Assembly: GCF_009867135.1 (NCBI RefSeq)
Contig: NZ_CP047226.1
Span: 806,001-870,000, forward strand
Origin: Moraxella osloensis
Lineage (GTDB): Bacteria > Pseudomonadota > Gammaproteobacteria > Pseudomonadales > Moraxellaceae
DNA length: 64,000 nucleotides
Direction of reading: 5' to 3'
This document shows, one piece after another, positions 27,510 to 36,803 of this stretch. Position 1 is the stretch's first letter; every line of letters begins with the position of its first letter. Under the pieces are notes generated by a model, which made no database searches, was not told the origin of the DNA, and saw nothing but the letters and a program-made list of their open reading frames with translations. A program made the position numbers and the translations under genes.

Positions 27510-29186
27510 ATGAGTCTGCCAAGTCCTAACTCACAAAAACTAACGGCCACCAATTTTGATCTGCCTTCATTGCATTTATTAAGACCTGAAATTGCCGTGA
27601 CGCTACATGATGCCGAGATGCATTTAAGTGAGTTTAATGACGACAGTAGTCAAGCGCCGTTGCTACTCGATTCCGTGGATACCTTGGCACAACTGGCAAA
27701 AGTATTGCGGTTGATTCAATTAGAGGAAGGCTATGAACTTGCCAATAGTCTATCTGCAGGACTGCAAAAACTCTATGACGAGCGCGACCGACCCAATAAT
27801 GACATGATGATGGATGTGTCAGAAGGTATCATGACGTTGGCGCGTTATATCGAGTTTGTATTACTTAAAGAAACCATTGAACCTTCGTTGTTGTTGCCGA
27901 TTATCAATCAACTTCACAGCGATTTGAATCAGCCATTGCTTCAGCTGTCAGATTTAACTGCTAACAAAAATAGCAGTATCGTGATTGCCAATCCAGAACA
28001 AAATTACCAACCGTTAAAATCACTCGGCATTGACCCAAAAAAACTGGTGGAAGCTTATCGCGCAGGCCTGAGCGTGGCACTCACTGCACACAGCAATCAA
28101 TTATCGCCAAAAGAGCTAGAAAAACTCAAAGCCATGCAAGCTGCGTGTGAAATGGTTTCAAAACGTACCGATAGTTTGTTTTGGCATGCTGCTGATGCGG
28201 CGGTATCAGATTTGGCAGGGGCTTTACCGCTTAGCAACCTGCAAAAGCGTGCGCTCATTTTTGTTGAACAACAATTTAATGATTATCTACCTGTCAATGA
28301 TTCTCGCTTTGCGGATTTGGTGCAATTTGCCAGTTCAAGAGATAGCCAGCTTGCTTTGCAAGTTCAGCATAAATTCTCGGCCAATACCTTAGATGAAACC
28401 CAGTTAAAAACCATGCGCCGCTTCCTATTTGGACCTGACCGTGAAGTGACCAGTACGCTTAACCAGCTCATCCAGCAAGAAATTGATTTGATTAAATCTG
28501 CCAGTGACAGTTATGCCCGCCAAGTTAATCTCAATTCAAGTACAGATGAGATTGATACCATGGCGCAGCATTTGCATGATTTAAGTAGCGTGTTTAAAAC
28601 CTTAAATTTAAATGAGGTGAGTGCAGCGCTGACTCAACAAATTGGCAAAGTAAAAACTTGGACGCAGCCAACGCCTGCTGATTTTGATGAATTGCTTGGC
28701 ACTTTAATGATGGCAGAAAATGCGGCGATTAATCTCGCAAAATCACATACCCCAGGTGCGGTAACATTGCCCGTGTACAACCAAACTATTTCGCTACATC
28801 AAATCGAAACAGCGCACAACACCCTCGTTCAAGAAAGCCGTACCGCCATTGCCACCATTGAAACTGCGCTCAATGATTATCTAAATGACACCGACAAAGA
28901 TATTCTACATATCAAGCCTGTGCCTGATATCATGCGCACTATCTCGGGTGCTTGCTTATTTTTAAACTTACCTCGACAAAGCCAACTGCTCAAACGCGCT
29001 GCCACAGTGCTACAAAACTTAATCGAGCAACAGGGTGGTAAGTTGTCAGAGCATGAGCTTGCTAAAATTGCCGATATTGTGATGTCAGCAGATTATTATC
29101 TAGAAAGTCTTGAAACGAACAAACCCGCAGGCAATCATGCAATGTATGTCGGCTATCGCAGCTTACAACACATGCTTGTGGCTTAG
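27510..29186 (+). CDS. fimL: FimL-like protein (ChpA N-terminal homologue)
   Basis: A 558-residue, mostly helical protein without signal peptide. Its length and helical repeats (LLLDSVDTLAQLAKVLRLIQLEEGYELA, then DLNQPLLQLSD and later YYLESLE) fit Pseudomonas FimL, which resembles the N-terminal Hpt-like part of ChpA but lacks phosphotransfer His residues. FimL links FimV and the Pil-Chp system to cAMP and type IV pilus activity. The assignment rests on remembered family features rather than an alignment. The nudC start follows after a very short gap, suggesting cotranscription. Confidence 0.65.
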   Translation: MSLPSPNSQKLTATNFDLPSLHLLRPEIAVTLHDAEMHLSEFNDDSSQAPLLLDSVDTLAQLAKVLRLIQLEEGYELANSLSAGLQKLYDERDRPNNDMMMDVSEGIMTLARYIEFVLLKETIEPSLLLPIINQLHSDLNQPLLQLSDLTANKNSSIVIANPEQNYQPLKSLGIDPKKLVEAYRAGLSVALTAHSNQLSPKELEKLKAMQAACEMVSKRTDSLFWHAADAAVSDLAGALPLSNLQKRALIFVEQQFNDYLPVNDSRFADLVQFASSRDSQLALQVQHKFSANTLDETQLKTMRRFLFGPDREVTSTLNQLIQQEIDLIKSASDSYARQVNLNSSTDEIDTMAQHLHDLSSVFKTLNLNEVSAALTQQIGKVKTWTQPTPADFDELLGTLMMAENAAINLAKSHTPGAVTLPVYNQTISLHQIETAHNTLVQESRTAIATIETALNDYLNDTDKDILHIKPVPDIMRTISGACLFLNLPRQSQLLKRAATVLQNLIEQQGGKLSEHELAKIADIVMSADYYLESLETNKPAGNHAMYVGYRSLQHMLVA

Positions 29187-29204
29187 GGTAATTTGGTAAC
29201 CAAT

Positions 29205-30014
29205 ATGACCGCATTACACCATTCTTTGCTTATTTGTGATAACGATAAGTTCGCTTGTATAGGCGGACTTCCTTTTTTTTATCGTTGTGAGGACGTGCCC
29301 GCTCAGGCCGTTAAAGTGGACAGCGATGAGGCAGGCAACAGTATTTATGCCATTGCCCATCAAGATATCGACTTGTCACAATTGCCAGAAGAAATTACAG
29401 GACAGATTGAGTTTCTGCGCTTTCGACATCTGATTGGCAGCCTTGATGCGCTACAAACCAGCCAATTAGCCAAAGCCATGCAGTTGTTACGCTTTCGTCA
29501 AGATCATCAGTTTTGTAGCCGCTGTGGTACGCCCACGGAGTTACACCTCATTGAAAATGCCACCGTTTGCCCTAGATGCCATTATCACCAATATCCCAGA
29601 GTACAGCCTTGTATGATCACCGCCATCATCAAAACCACCGCGGATAAACCACAGATTTTGTTGGCGCATCATCTACGGGCGACAGATAGCAAAATGTATA
29701 CCGTACTGGCAGGTTTTGTGGAAGTCGGTGAGAGCTTGGAGCAATGCGTGCATCGTGAAGTGATGGAAGAGGTGGGGTTATCTGTCAGCAATTTGCGCTA
29801 TTTTGGCAGCCAACCGTGGCCTTTTCCCAGCAATTTAATGGTAGGGTTTATTGCAGAGTACCAAAGTGGTGATATCACCATAGATAACAATGAGCTGATG
29901 GATGCCCAATTTTTTGATATAGATAGCTTAGATGAAAGCGGCCCTATCATCCCGCCAAAAGGCACGATTGCTTACCAACTGATCGAATGGGTGAAACAGC
30001 ATTACCAATCTTAA
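29205..30014 (+). CDS. nudC: NAD(H) pyrophosphatase / RNA decapping hydrolase NudC
   Basis: About 269 residues. A four-Cys zinc ribbon (FCSRCG...VCPRCHYHQYPR) precedes the Nudix box GFVEVGESLEQCVHREVMEEVG, and SQPWPFPSN is diagnostic for the NudC subfamily. It hydrolyses NADH and removes NAD caps from RNA. The frame is open from a TTG at 29193; the ATG at 29205 is preferred, though neither has a strong ribosome-binding site. It probably shares a transcript with the fimL-like gene. Confidence 0.95.
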   Translation: MTALHHSLLICDNDKFACIGGLPFFYRCEDVPAQAVKVDSDEAGNSIYAIAHQDIDLSQLPEEITGQIEFLRFRHLIGSLDALQTSQLAKAMQLLRFRQDHQFCSRCGTPTELHLIENATVCPRCHYHQYPRVQPCMITAIIKTTADKPQILLAHHLRATDSKMYTVLAGFVEVGESLEQCVHREVMEEVGLSVSNLRYFGSQPWPFPSNLMVGFIAEYQSGDITIDNNELMDAQFFDIDSLDESGPIIPPKGTIAYQLIEWVKQHYQS

Positions 30015-30127
30015 ACAGATTGATTCAGTGATTTGTCTTAATGATTTGTGTTGATAGGTTATAGGCGAAATAGGCATGAGCTATGGTAAAATATACACTG
30101 ATGATTATAGTGAATAAAAATTGAGCC

Positions 30128-30937
30128 ATGTCTGATAGCCAACCTGTTTTCGAGGTACCCAATCTATTTAATACATTAAACTTAAATAGCCTAAGTATTG
30201 AGCACCAACGATTAATACAACAAATCGACCAAGTCCTGCCGCAAACCCAATGCGGGCTATGCGGTCATCCTGAAGGCTGTCTGCCGTATGCCACCTCCAT
30301 TGTCACACTGGGCGAGTCGCATAACCAATGCGTGCCCGGTGGACAATCAGTCACCGACCAAATCGGCAAGTTGCTTGGGCGTATCCCACTGACAGCTGAA
30401 GCCTCAAAGTGGCAAACCGATCCCGCTACCAATCGTCCGATGGAAATGCGAGCCATCATTCGAGAAGAAGATTGCATTGGCTGTACCAAATGTATCCCTG
30501 CGTGTCCTGTCGATGCCATTATTGGCTCAGGCAAGCGTATGCATACCATTTTTACTGACCTATGCACAGGTTGTGAGCTGTGTTTGCCACCCTGTCCAGT
30601 GGACTGCATCGAGCTGGTGCCCTTCCCACGGTTAATGGATGACGCGACAAGGCAAACCGAGCAAGACGGATTACGCGCGCGCTACTACGCCCACCTTGAG
30701 CGTATCGAACGCCAAGTCAATGACAACACCAATGCCAAACCTGTGGTCAGCATGGTACAAGCCAAACTCAATGATATCAAAGTCGATATCGATGAAGCAG
30801 CGGCTAAAAACGCCATTGAAGCGGCAAAACTACGCACCCAAATCAAAAAATTAGAAAAACAACTTGCCGTACGCGCTGATGATAACAAACAAGCCTTGGT
30901 GCAAGCGTTGCAGCAGCAACTTGCGACATTGCCATAA
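30128..30937 (+). CDS. Orphan RnfB/RsxB-like ferredoxin
   Basis: A 269-residue iron-sulfur protein. CGLCGHPEGC is the RnfB [4Fe-4S] motif, and CIGCTKCIPACP and CTGCELCLPPCP bind two further [4Fe-4S] clusters. The C-terminal third is a charged helix, likely a coiled coil (AKLRTQIKKLEKQLA). The N-terminal membrane anchor of true RnfB is missing, and no rnfA, C, D, G or E is nearby, so it cannot be part of a normal Rnf complex here. nth follows after 15 bases, echoing the rsx-nth operon of E. coli. Confidence 0.85.
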   Translation: MSDSQPVFEVPNLFNTLNLNSLSIEHQRLIQQIDQVLPQTQCGLCGHPEGCLPYATSIVTLGESHNQCVPGGQSVTDQIGKLLGRIPLTAEASKWQTDPATNRPMEMRAIIREEDCIGCTKCIPACPVDAIIGSGKRMHTIFTDLCTGCELCLPPCPVDCIELVPFPRLMDDATRQTEQDGLRARYYAHLERIERQVNDNTNAKPVVSMVQAKLNDIKVDIDEAAAKNAIEAAKLRTQIKKLEKQLAVRADDNKQALVQALQQQLATLP

Positions 30938-30952
30938 TCTAAAGAGTGCATA

Positions 30953-31663
30953 ATGGTTGCCAACATCAAACCAAAAATCCAAGTGCCCAAAACCGCAGAG
31001 ACGCCGCCCTCACGGCGCATGCCCAATAAAAACGTGTTGCCGTTTTTCCAAAATTTAGCCGCAGCCATTGAAAAACCAGAGACGGAACTGGAATATCAAA
31101 CCAACTTTGAATTGTTGATCGCGGTCATACTGTCGGCACAAGCCACCGATGTCAGTGTCAATCTGGCTACCCGTAAACTATATGCCGTTGCCAATACCCC
31201 GCAAGCCATTTTGGATTTGGGTGAAGCGGGGCTAAAAAGCTATATCAAAACCATTGGGCTATACAATAGCAAAGCCAAAAATGTGATGAAATGCTGCCAA
31301 GACTTGGTGGATAAATTTGCTAGCGAAGTACCGCAAACCCGCCACGAGCTTGAAAGCCTAGCGGGGGTAGGGCGAAAAACTGCTAATGTGGTGCTTAACA
31401 CCGCCTTTGGGCAGCCTACTATGGCAGTGGATACCCATATTTTTCGTGTCGGCAATCGCACAGGCTTGGCAACGGGTAAAAATGTGCGAGAAGTGGAAGA
31501 TAAACTCATCGCGCGAATACCACAGGACTATATATTGGACGCACACCATTATTTGATTTTGCATGGGCGTTATACTTGTAAAGCTAGAAGTCCCGAATGT
31601 GGCAAATGCCCAGTGTATGACGAATGTATGTTTAAAGACAAAGCCAAGTTTATTGAAAAATAA
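30953..31663 (+). CDS. nth: Endonuclease III Nth
   Basis: A 236-residue base-excision glycosylase/AP lyase. The helix-hairpin-helix LAGVGRKTANVVL carries the catalytic Lys, VDTHIFRV the catalytic Asp, and CKARSPECGKCPVYDEC the [4Fe-4S] loop. It has about 25 more residues at the N-terminus than E. coli Nth (211). It is likely cotranscribed with the RnfB-like gene, which could supply electrons to its cluster; that link is speculative. Confidence 0.96.
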   Translation: MVANIKPKIQVPKTAETPPSRRMPNKNVLPFFQNLAAAIEKPETELEYQTNFELLIAVILSAQATDVSVNLATRKLYAVANTPQAILDLGEAGLKSYIKTIGLYNSKAKNVMKCCQDLVDKFASEVPQTRHELESLAGVGRKTANVVLNTAFGQPTMAVDTHIFRVGNRTGLATGKNVREVEDKLIARIPQDYILDAHHYLILHGRYTCKARSPECGKCPVYDECMFKDKAKFIEK

Positions 31664-31783
31664 GTTGCTTAAAATTGACACAGGATGTTAAATAACCAAT
31701 TTTTTTAATTCCAAATTTGCCTATGGATATTCATAATTTCCTAGAAGTTGCGGCGGGAAAAAATAGAGAAAGCCAACAGACTT

Positions 31784-31792
31784 TGCTATAAT
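31784..31792 (+). promoter_or_regulatory. Extended -10 promoter element before ppa
   Basis: TGC directly precedes a perfect TATAAT (31787-31792), an extended -10 arrangement, about 70 bases before the ppa start. No good -35 box is seen, as is common with extended -10 sites. Confidence 0.55.
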
Positions 31793-31862
31793 CAACCCAC
31801 TTTTAGGCTGCTTTTTTACAAGCAGTTTTGTAAACAACTTTACTAACAAAAAGGAAAAACTC

Positions 31863-32396
31863 ATGGCAGATTTTAACCAAATTCTTGATGCGGGCGATGT
31901 TGATGGCGGCGTGATTAACGTAGTTATCGAAATTCCAGCGGGTTCAAACAACAAAATCGAATGGAACCGTAAACTTGGCGTGATGCAACTTGACCGCGTA
32001 GAGCCACAATTATTTGCCAAACCAACCAACTATGGTTTTATCCCACAAACCCTTGACGAAGATGGCGACGAATTAGACGCACTAATCATCACTGACACCC
32101 CGCTACCAACAGGCATCTTTATCGAAGCCAAAGTCATTGGCGTGATGAAATTTGTCGATGATGGTGAAGTGGATGATAAAGTGGTCGTCGTACCTGCCGA
32201 TGACCGCAACAACGGTAATGCTATCAATACCCTTGCAGATTTACCACCGCAATTGATTAAGCAAATCGAGTTCCATTTTAATCACTATAAAGATTTGAAA
32301 AAAGCGGGCACAACCAAAGTTGAAAGCTGGGGCGACATTGAAGAAGCCAAAGCGGTGATTAAAGAATCACAAAAACGCTGGACAGAACAAGCCTAA
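31863..32396 (+). CDS. ppa: Inorganic pyrophosphatase
   Basis: A 177-residue family I pyrophosphatase that hydrolyses PPi to drive biosynthesis. VIEIPAGSNNKIEW, YGFIPQTLDEDGDELDALII (including the DGDELDA metal-binding signature) and VVPADDRN are typical. AAGGAAAAACTC precedes the ATG. It is a single-gene transcript closed by a terminator. Confidence 0.96.
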   Translation: MADFNQILDAGDVDGGVINVVIEIPAGSNNKIEWNRKLGVMQLDRVEPQLFAKPTNYGFIPQTLDEDGDELDALIITDTPLPTGIFIEAKVIGVMKFVDDGEVDDKVVVVPADDRNNGNAINTLADLPPQLIKQIEFHFNHYKDLKKAGTTKVESWGDIEEAKAVIKESQKRWTEQA

Positions 32397-32433
32397 TGGC
32401 TGGTGTTGAATTTAGCTAACGCTTAAGTTCAAA

Positions 32434-32460
32434 AACCCTACTTACAAAGTAGGGTTTTTT
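32434..32460 (+). terminator. Terminator of ppa
   Basis: AACCCTACTT (32434-32443) pairs with AAGTAGGGTT (32447-32456), three-base loop, then T run. Confidence 0.92.
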
Positions 32461-32527
32461 ATTGCTATTTTAGCCCTCGTTTTTTACAATGACGGCATTT
32501 TTTTATTAAGTTGTTTCAAGAGTCGTT

Positions 32528-33901
32528 ATGCAAGCCACACCGTTATACTATCGTCTCGCTATGTCGCTGTTAAAGCCACTATACCAACTAAAACTTGCGA
32601 GTAAAACCACCTTGCCTAATGAAAAGCAGCAACGCTTTGGTCAAGTGTTTCCAAAGATTCACACCCGCCAGCCGATGATTTGGTGTCATGCGGTGTCACT
32701 CGGTGAAACCAATACCGCCGAACCGATTTTAAGAGATTTGCTCGCGCAAGGCTATGCGCTGTGGGTGACCAATACCACCCATACAGGCTATCACCGCGTC
32801 GAGCAGCTTTTTGCGCCTGAGATAGCAGCCGGCAAGGTGTACCATAGTTTTGTACCGGTCGATAGCAAAGCAGTGATTGATAAATTTTTGACTCATGTCC
32901 AACCCGTCGCCGCGCTATTTATCGAGACTGAGTTGTGGGGCACCACGCTTGCTGAATTGAACAATCGTCAAATTGCCACGATTTTGGTCAATGGCCGCTT
33001 GTCTGAAAAATCTTTTAAGGGATATCAAAAAGCTGCCAAGCTTAGCCAAAGTATGATGGAGAACTTAAACCTTATCATCGCCCAAGACAGCGATTCTGCC
33101 AAACGCTTTCGCCAATTGGGCGCTACCAGTGACAAAATCCGCATTGCCAGCTCGCTTAAATGGTCTAGTAAAACCAACCCGTTGATGCTAAGCCGTGCCG
33201 AAAAGTTACGAGAAAGTTGGAGTTTGTCAGATCGTGCCGTGATTTTGGCAGCCAGCACCCATGAAGGCGAAGAATTGGCAATTTTAGACAGCTTTTTAAC
33301 CGTGAAAGCCCAGTATGCCAACCGTCATCCGCTGCTCATTATCGTACCACGTCATCCCGAGCGGTTTGATGATGTCGCCAAATTGATTGATTCCAAAAAT
33401 TTGCCGGTGATTCGTCGTAGCCAAGATGGCGAACCTGCCAAAAATGAGAGCGTCTATCTGGCAGATAGTATGGGTGAGCTTGGCGTGTGGTATGCTCTTT
33501 CAGACATTGCCATTGTCGGTGGGTCTTTGGTGAATATCGGGGGACATAATCCGATAGAAGCAGCCATTGTCGGCAAGCCCATTATTATGGGGCAATATAC
33601 CCAATCTTGCCAACTGATTGTGGATCAGTTAAAACAAGCGGGTGCATTGGTGCAAGTCAATGGTAGTGATGAATTAACGCAGCAACTGGCTCACTGGCTT
33701 GCCAACCCAAAAGCCGCCCAAACCGCCGGTCACGTCGGGCAAATCTTAGCAGAAAAATATCAAGATGCGACCAAGCAACAACTTGCCATGATCATGCAAT
33801 GTATCGCTGATAATAAGGAACAGCTTATAAAATCAGAGATTCAAAAAATTGACCATGAACCTGTGGCGAGTGATGGTCGAAAGTTCATTGACGATCTGTA
33901 A
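32528..33901 (+). CDS. waaA: Kdo transferase WaaA
   Basis: A 457-residue GT-B glycosyltransferase that adds Kdo to lipid A precursor at the inner membrane. Signatures are WCHAVSLGETNTAEPIL, TNTTHTGY, PVAALFIETELWG, ILAASTHEGEE, IIVPRHPERF and GGSLVNIGGHNPIEAAI. It has about 30 residues more than E. coli WaaA, mainly a C-terminal extension (KSEIQKIDHEPVASDG). With kdsD and kdsC in the same window it completes part of the Kdo route. Confidence 0.95.
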   Translation: MQATPLYYRLAMSLLKPLYQLKLASKTTLPNEKQQRFGQVFPKIHTRQPMIWCHAVSLGETNTAEPILRDLLAQGYALWVTNTTHTGYHRVEQLFAPEIAAGKVYHSFVPVDSKAVIDKFLTHVQPVAALFIETELWGTTLAELNNRQIATILVNGRLSEKSFKGYQKAAKLSQSMMENLNLIIAQDSDSAKRFRQLGATSDKIRIASSLKWSSKTNPLMLSRAEKLRESWSLSDRAVILAASTHEGEELAILDSFLTVKAQYANRHPLLIIVPRHPERFDDVAKLIDSKNLPVIRRSQDGEPAKNESVYLADSMGELGVWYALSDIAIVGGSLVNIGGHNPIEAAIVGKPIIMGQYTQSCQLIVDQLKQAGALVQVNGSDELTQQLAHWLANPKAAQTAGHVGQILAEKYQDATKQQLAMIMQCIADNKEQLIKSEIQKIDHEPVASDGRKFIDDL

Positions 33902-33941
33902 CTTATGCATTAACCAGTTATGTTGCATGCAAACGCCAAAA

Positions 33942-33970
33942 AAAAGGACTAGCCACGCTAATCCTTTTTT
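33942..33970. terminator. Shared terminator between waaA and bdhA
   Basis: AAAAGGA and TCCTTTT form the outer stem and TAGC/GCTA the inner one, with one mismatch between them and a CAC loop; A and T runs flank it, so both convergent genes can use it. Confidence 0.82.
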
Positions 33971-34051
33971 ATCAGTCAGTTTTGTAGTTTATTTTTGTAG
34001 TCTATTCTTGTACTTGGGTTTTGTACTTTAGTTTTATAAGCCAGTATTCAG

Positions 34052-34852
34052 CTAGTTCATAAACCAACCATGACTTGCGATAAATGATTGACCGGTCATC
34101 GCATTGGTTGGGAAAGCGGTTAAAAATAAGGTTAATTGAGCGATATCATCGGTTGTGGTAAATTCACCGTCAACGGTTTGACCCAGCATCACGTTTTTCA
34201 CCACTTCTTCTTCAGAAATGCCTTTTTCTTTGGCTTGTTCTGGGATTTGTTTTTCAACCAGTGGGGTTTTGACAAAGCCTGGACATACCACGTATGAGCG
34301 CACGTTGTGAGCGGCGCCTTCTTTAGCCAATACGCGTGCTAAACCTAACAGCGCGTGTTTGGCAGAGACGTACGGCGCTTTTAGCGCTGATGCTTCATGC
34401 GAGTGTACTGAGCCCATATAAATGACGGTACCTACTTTATCATTTTGATACATGTATTTAAGTGCCGCTTTGGTAGTCAAAAAAGCACCGTCTAGATGAA
34501 TGGCAATCATTTTTTTCCAATCAGCGTAGCTAAATTGGTCGATTGGGTTGATGATTTGGATACCGGCATTGGACACCAAAATATCAATATCACCAAATTC
34601 TTGTACCAGTTTATCCACGCCAGCATTTACCGCGTCTTCATTGGTCACATCCATTGCAATGGCAACCGCTTTGCCGCCTGCGGCTTTGATTGCATCCACG
34701 GTTGCTTGTGCCGCATCTGGGTTGATATCTGCAATGCCTACCGCAGCGCCTGCTTTGGCATAGGTTTCTGCGATATCGCGACCGATACCACTTGCAGAGC
34801 CAGTGACGAGTGCGACTTTACCGGTTAAATCAGTAGTGAGTTGAGTAGCCAT
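34052..34852 (-). CDS. bdhA: 3-hydroxybutyrate dehydrogenase
   Basis: A 266-residue short-chain dehydrogenase. TGSASGIG binds NAD, NAG is in SNAGIQ, and the catalytic Ser-Tyr-Lys lies in GSVHSHEAS...[10 protein letters not shown]. The ending ASHGWFMN is typical of 3-hydroxybutyrate dehydrogenases, which interconvert 3-hydroxybutyrate and acetoacetate. AAGGAGAAAAAT precedes the ATG. No other ketone-body or PHB gene is in the window. Confidence 0.9.
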   Translation of the reverse strand: MATQLTTDLTGKVALVTGSASGIGRDIAETYAKAGAAVGIADINPDAAQATVDAIKAAGGKAVAIAMDVTNEDAVNAGVDKLVQEFGDIDILVSNAGIQIINPIDQFSYADWKKMIAIHLDGAFLTTKAALKYMYQNDKVGTVIYMGSVHSHEASALKAPYVSAKHALLGLARVLAKEGAAHNVRSYVVCPGFVKTPLVEKQIPEQAKEKGISEEEVVKNVMLGQTVDGEFTTTDDIAQLTLFLTAFPTNAMTGQSFIASHGWFMN

Positions 34853-34932
34853 ATTTTTCTCCTTAATTTTTTATGACAAACTGGTTTTATTATGACGGTT
34901 TTAATTATTGAAAATTAATTATTGAAAGTTGA

Positions 34933-35055
34933 TTATCGAAAGTTATTATCGCGACGGGCTTGCGCATCGGCAATGTAATCTACCGCTACTTCACCCAACG
35001 CCAGGGTAGCAAGTAGTGTGTCGGTATTGTCGACGGTTGATACAGGCGACGCCAT
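34933..35055 (-). CDS. Possible 40-aa protein upstream of bdhA
   Basis: An open frame of 40 codons starts MASPVSTVDNTDTLLATLAL and ends ADAQARRDNNFR. Its composition is protein-like, unlike the AT-rich flanks, and it lies on the same strand 80 bases before bdhA. The ribosome-binding site is poor (an A-rich stretch). It may be a small leader gene or the stub of a lost enzyme; no family recognised. Confidence 0.35.
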   Translation of the reverse strand: MASPVSTVDNTDTLLATLALGEVAVDYIADAQARRDNNFR

Positions 35056-35213
35056 TTTTTTTATCGTTATGACATGAAGCAGGAAATATCATACACCCTT
35101 ATGCAAAATCAATCCCAAGACAAAATTGTTATGTTGTTGTAATGATTTTTTCACACCTGCATCCGCTTAACTTTGTTGATAGCAGGTTATTTGACGGCAA
35201 GGTAGGGCTGTTT

Positions 35214-35930
35214 TTATTGGCTAGTTAACAGTGCATGACCGCAGAGCACACTCACGGCATTCTCAGTGCGTAAGATGCGATTGCCAATATGCGCCACTTG
35301 GCAGCCAGCAGTTTTGAATAATTCGACTTCATAATCGATCCAGCCCCCTTCAGCCCCAATCACTAGCACATGTGGCAGGGCATTGTCCCACACTTGGGTA
35401 AACTGCTCATTGGCATAAGGATGTGCCAAAATCGCCTGTTTGCCTGCAATTAAAGCAGGTAGTTCATCTTCAACAAAGGGTTTTAAGCGTTTTTTAAGAC
35501 TCACGGTTGGGCTTACGGTATCACAGGCTTGTTGTAGGCCTTCCTGAATATAGTTATCAAGTTGAGTTAAAAAAGGGGTTTGCCAGTAGCTTTTTTCACT
35601 ACGGTAACTATTGACCAAAATAATATGCTGGGCACCCATCGCTGTCATGTCCAAAAATAGACGACGCAATACCTTGGGGCGGGGAATCGCCAAAATAACC
35701 GTCAGTGGAAGTTTGGCAGGTGGTGCAATAGTACAGTGGATTTGCGATAATTCGATGCTTGAATCGTGGATATTACTGACAACCGCTGTGCCTAAATGAC
35801 CATTTTTGATACCGACTTTAACCGTATCGCCCGATGTCACTTTAAGCACCTGTTTTAAGTGCATCACGCTCGTTTTATCATCAATAATAGCGGTCGATGA
35901 GGTATTTTGCGGTAAAAGAATGATATTCAT
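35214..35930 (-). CDS. rsmE: 16S rRNA (uracil-1498-N3)-methyltransferase RsmE
   Basis: A 238-residue SPOUT methyltransferase with an N-terminal PUA-like domain. VILAIPRPKVLRRLFLDMTAMG, VIGAEGGWIDYEVE (variant of GPEGG) and IGNRILRTENAVSVL (the knot) are characteristic. It methylates U1498 in the 30S decoding centre. It lies directly downstream of tRNA-Ser on the same strand, separated by a hairpin terminator. Confidence 0.94.
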   Translation of the reverse strand: MNIILLPQNTSSTAIIDDKTSVMHLKQVLKVTSGDTVKVGIKNGHLGTAVVSNIHDSSIELSQIHCTIAPPAKLPLTVILAIPRPKVLRRLFLDMTAMGAQHIILVNSYRSEKSYWQTPFLTQLDNYIQEGLQQACDTVSPTVSLKKRLKPFVEDELPALIAGKQAILAHPYANEQFTQVWDNALPHVLVIGAEGGWIDYEVELFKTAGCQVAHIGNRILRTENAVSVLCGHALLTSQ

Positions 35931-35950
35931 AATAATAAATCTTAGGCAAC

Positions 35951-35988
35951 AAAAAACCCCAAAACTTAATTAAGTCAGGGGTTTTTTT
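35951..35988. terminator. Hairpin between tRNA-Ser and rsmE
   Basis: AAAAACCCC pairs with GGGGTTTTT, enclosing an inner palindrome ACTTAATTAAGT; A and T runs flank both sides. On the minus strand it ends the tRNA-Ser transcript. Confidence 0.85.
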
Positions 35989-35993
35989 AAATA

Positions 35994-36083
35994 TGGCGGA
36001 AGCTGAGAGATTCGAACTCTCGAAGGGCTCGCACCCTTGCCGGTTTTCAAGACCGGTGCATTCAACCGCTCTGCCAAGCTTCC
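35994..36083 (-). tRNA. tRNA-Ser (anticodon TGA)
   Basis: 90 bases including an encoded CCA. The acceptor GGAAGCT pairs with the 3' part AGCTTCC; the anticodon loop CTTGAAA gives TGA; there is a long variable arm and the T-arm GAGTTCGAATCTC. Confidence 0.97.
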
Positions 36084-36097
36084 AAATTGTGGTGGCT

Positions 36098-36125
36098 ATT
36101 ATATACAAGTGAAATAACAATGCAA
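36098..36125 (-). promoter_or_regulatory. Promoter of tRNA-Ser
   Basis: On the minus strand TTGCAT (36120-36125) and TATAAT (36098-36103) are 16 bases apart, the -10 ending 14 bases before the tRNA. Confidence 0.8.
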
Positions 36126-36446
36126 GCATTTTTTTACGTTAATGCAAAAAATATTAGCAAAAGAAAGCTAAATAAAAAGTTAGATAACTATATTGAATAC
36201 CTTGGCTTAATACCTGGGCTTCATAACTTGCGCTAATGTTAAGCAAAATATTGAAGCAAAAAACGCTCAAAACCCACCAATCCTGAGTCTAAAAATATTG
36301 ATACAACGGGTTGTTTTAGTGCCTCCATGTAACCCATTACAGTTTAACAATAATGTTGAAAATTACCTTGCTGATACGTTATCACATTGTTAATAACTCG
36401 CTGCTCTGGCACGTTACATAAGTCTATAAAAGCGTTGGTAAATCTT
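36126..36446. other. Intergenic region
   Basis: No gene recognised in this AT-rich gap between the tRNA-Ser promoter and the next terminator. Confidence 0.4.
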
Positions 36447-36480
36447 AAAAAACCCAAAACATTTGTGTTTTGGGTTTTTT
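36447..36480 (-). terminator. Terminator of the 101-aa gene
   Basis: A 15-bp perfect stem (36447-36461 with 36466-36480) has a TTTG loop and A/T-run ends; on the minus strand it directly follows the stop at 36498. Confidence 0.9.
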
Positions 36481-36497
36481 TATGGGGCTAAAAATGC

Positions 36498-36803
36498 TTA
36501 AGGTTTTGCGGTATCATTTGTTTTGGCTTCTGGCTCATTGGCTGTCTCCTCAATCGCTTCAAAAATCACCTCATCAGGCACGCCTTGACGCTTCAGCTTT
36601 TCGATAAAACGGCTGTCTTTGGCGAGTGAGTAGCCGACATTCTCGGCATCCAGCCCCCGGCGAATATATAAGCGAATCAAGCCTTGAATACGTGGAAACC
36701 CATGATTTTTGGCGACTTGGGTCAACAAATCCCGCATTTCTTCAGTGATTTTGATATGGATAGGAACCATGACTTGTTGATTTTTTTTGACTTTAGTAAT
36801 CAT
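36498..36803 (-). CDS. Hypothetical protein, possible RHH-type DNA-binding
   Basis: A 101-residue basic protein: MITKVKKNQQVMVPIHIKI, then a helix pair EEMRDLLTQVAKNHGF and RIQGLIRLYIRRGLDAE, a pattern seen in ribbon-helix-helix proteins (a strand followed by two helices), and an acidic tail. The frame is open from 36863, and an ATG at 36809 is nearby, but GAGG stands 7 bases before the ATG at 36803. No antitoxin partner gene is adjacent. Function is not assigned. Confidence 0.6.
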   Translation of the reverse strand: MITKVKKNQQVMVPIHIKITEEMRDLLTQVAKNHGFPRIQGLIRLYIRRGLDAENVGYSLAKDSRFIEKLKRQGVPDEVIFEAIEETANEPEAKTNDTAKP

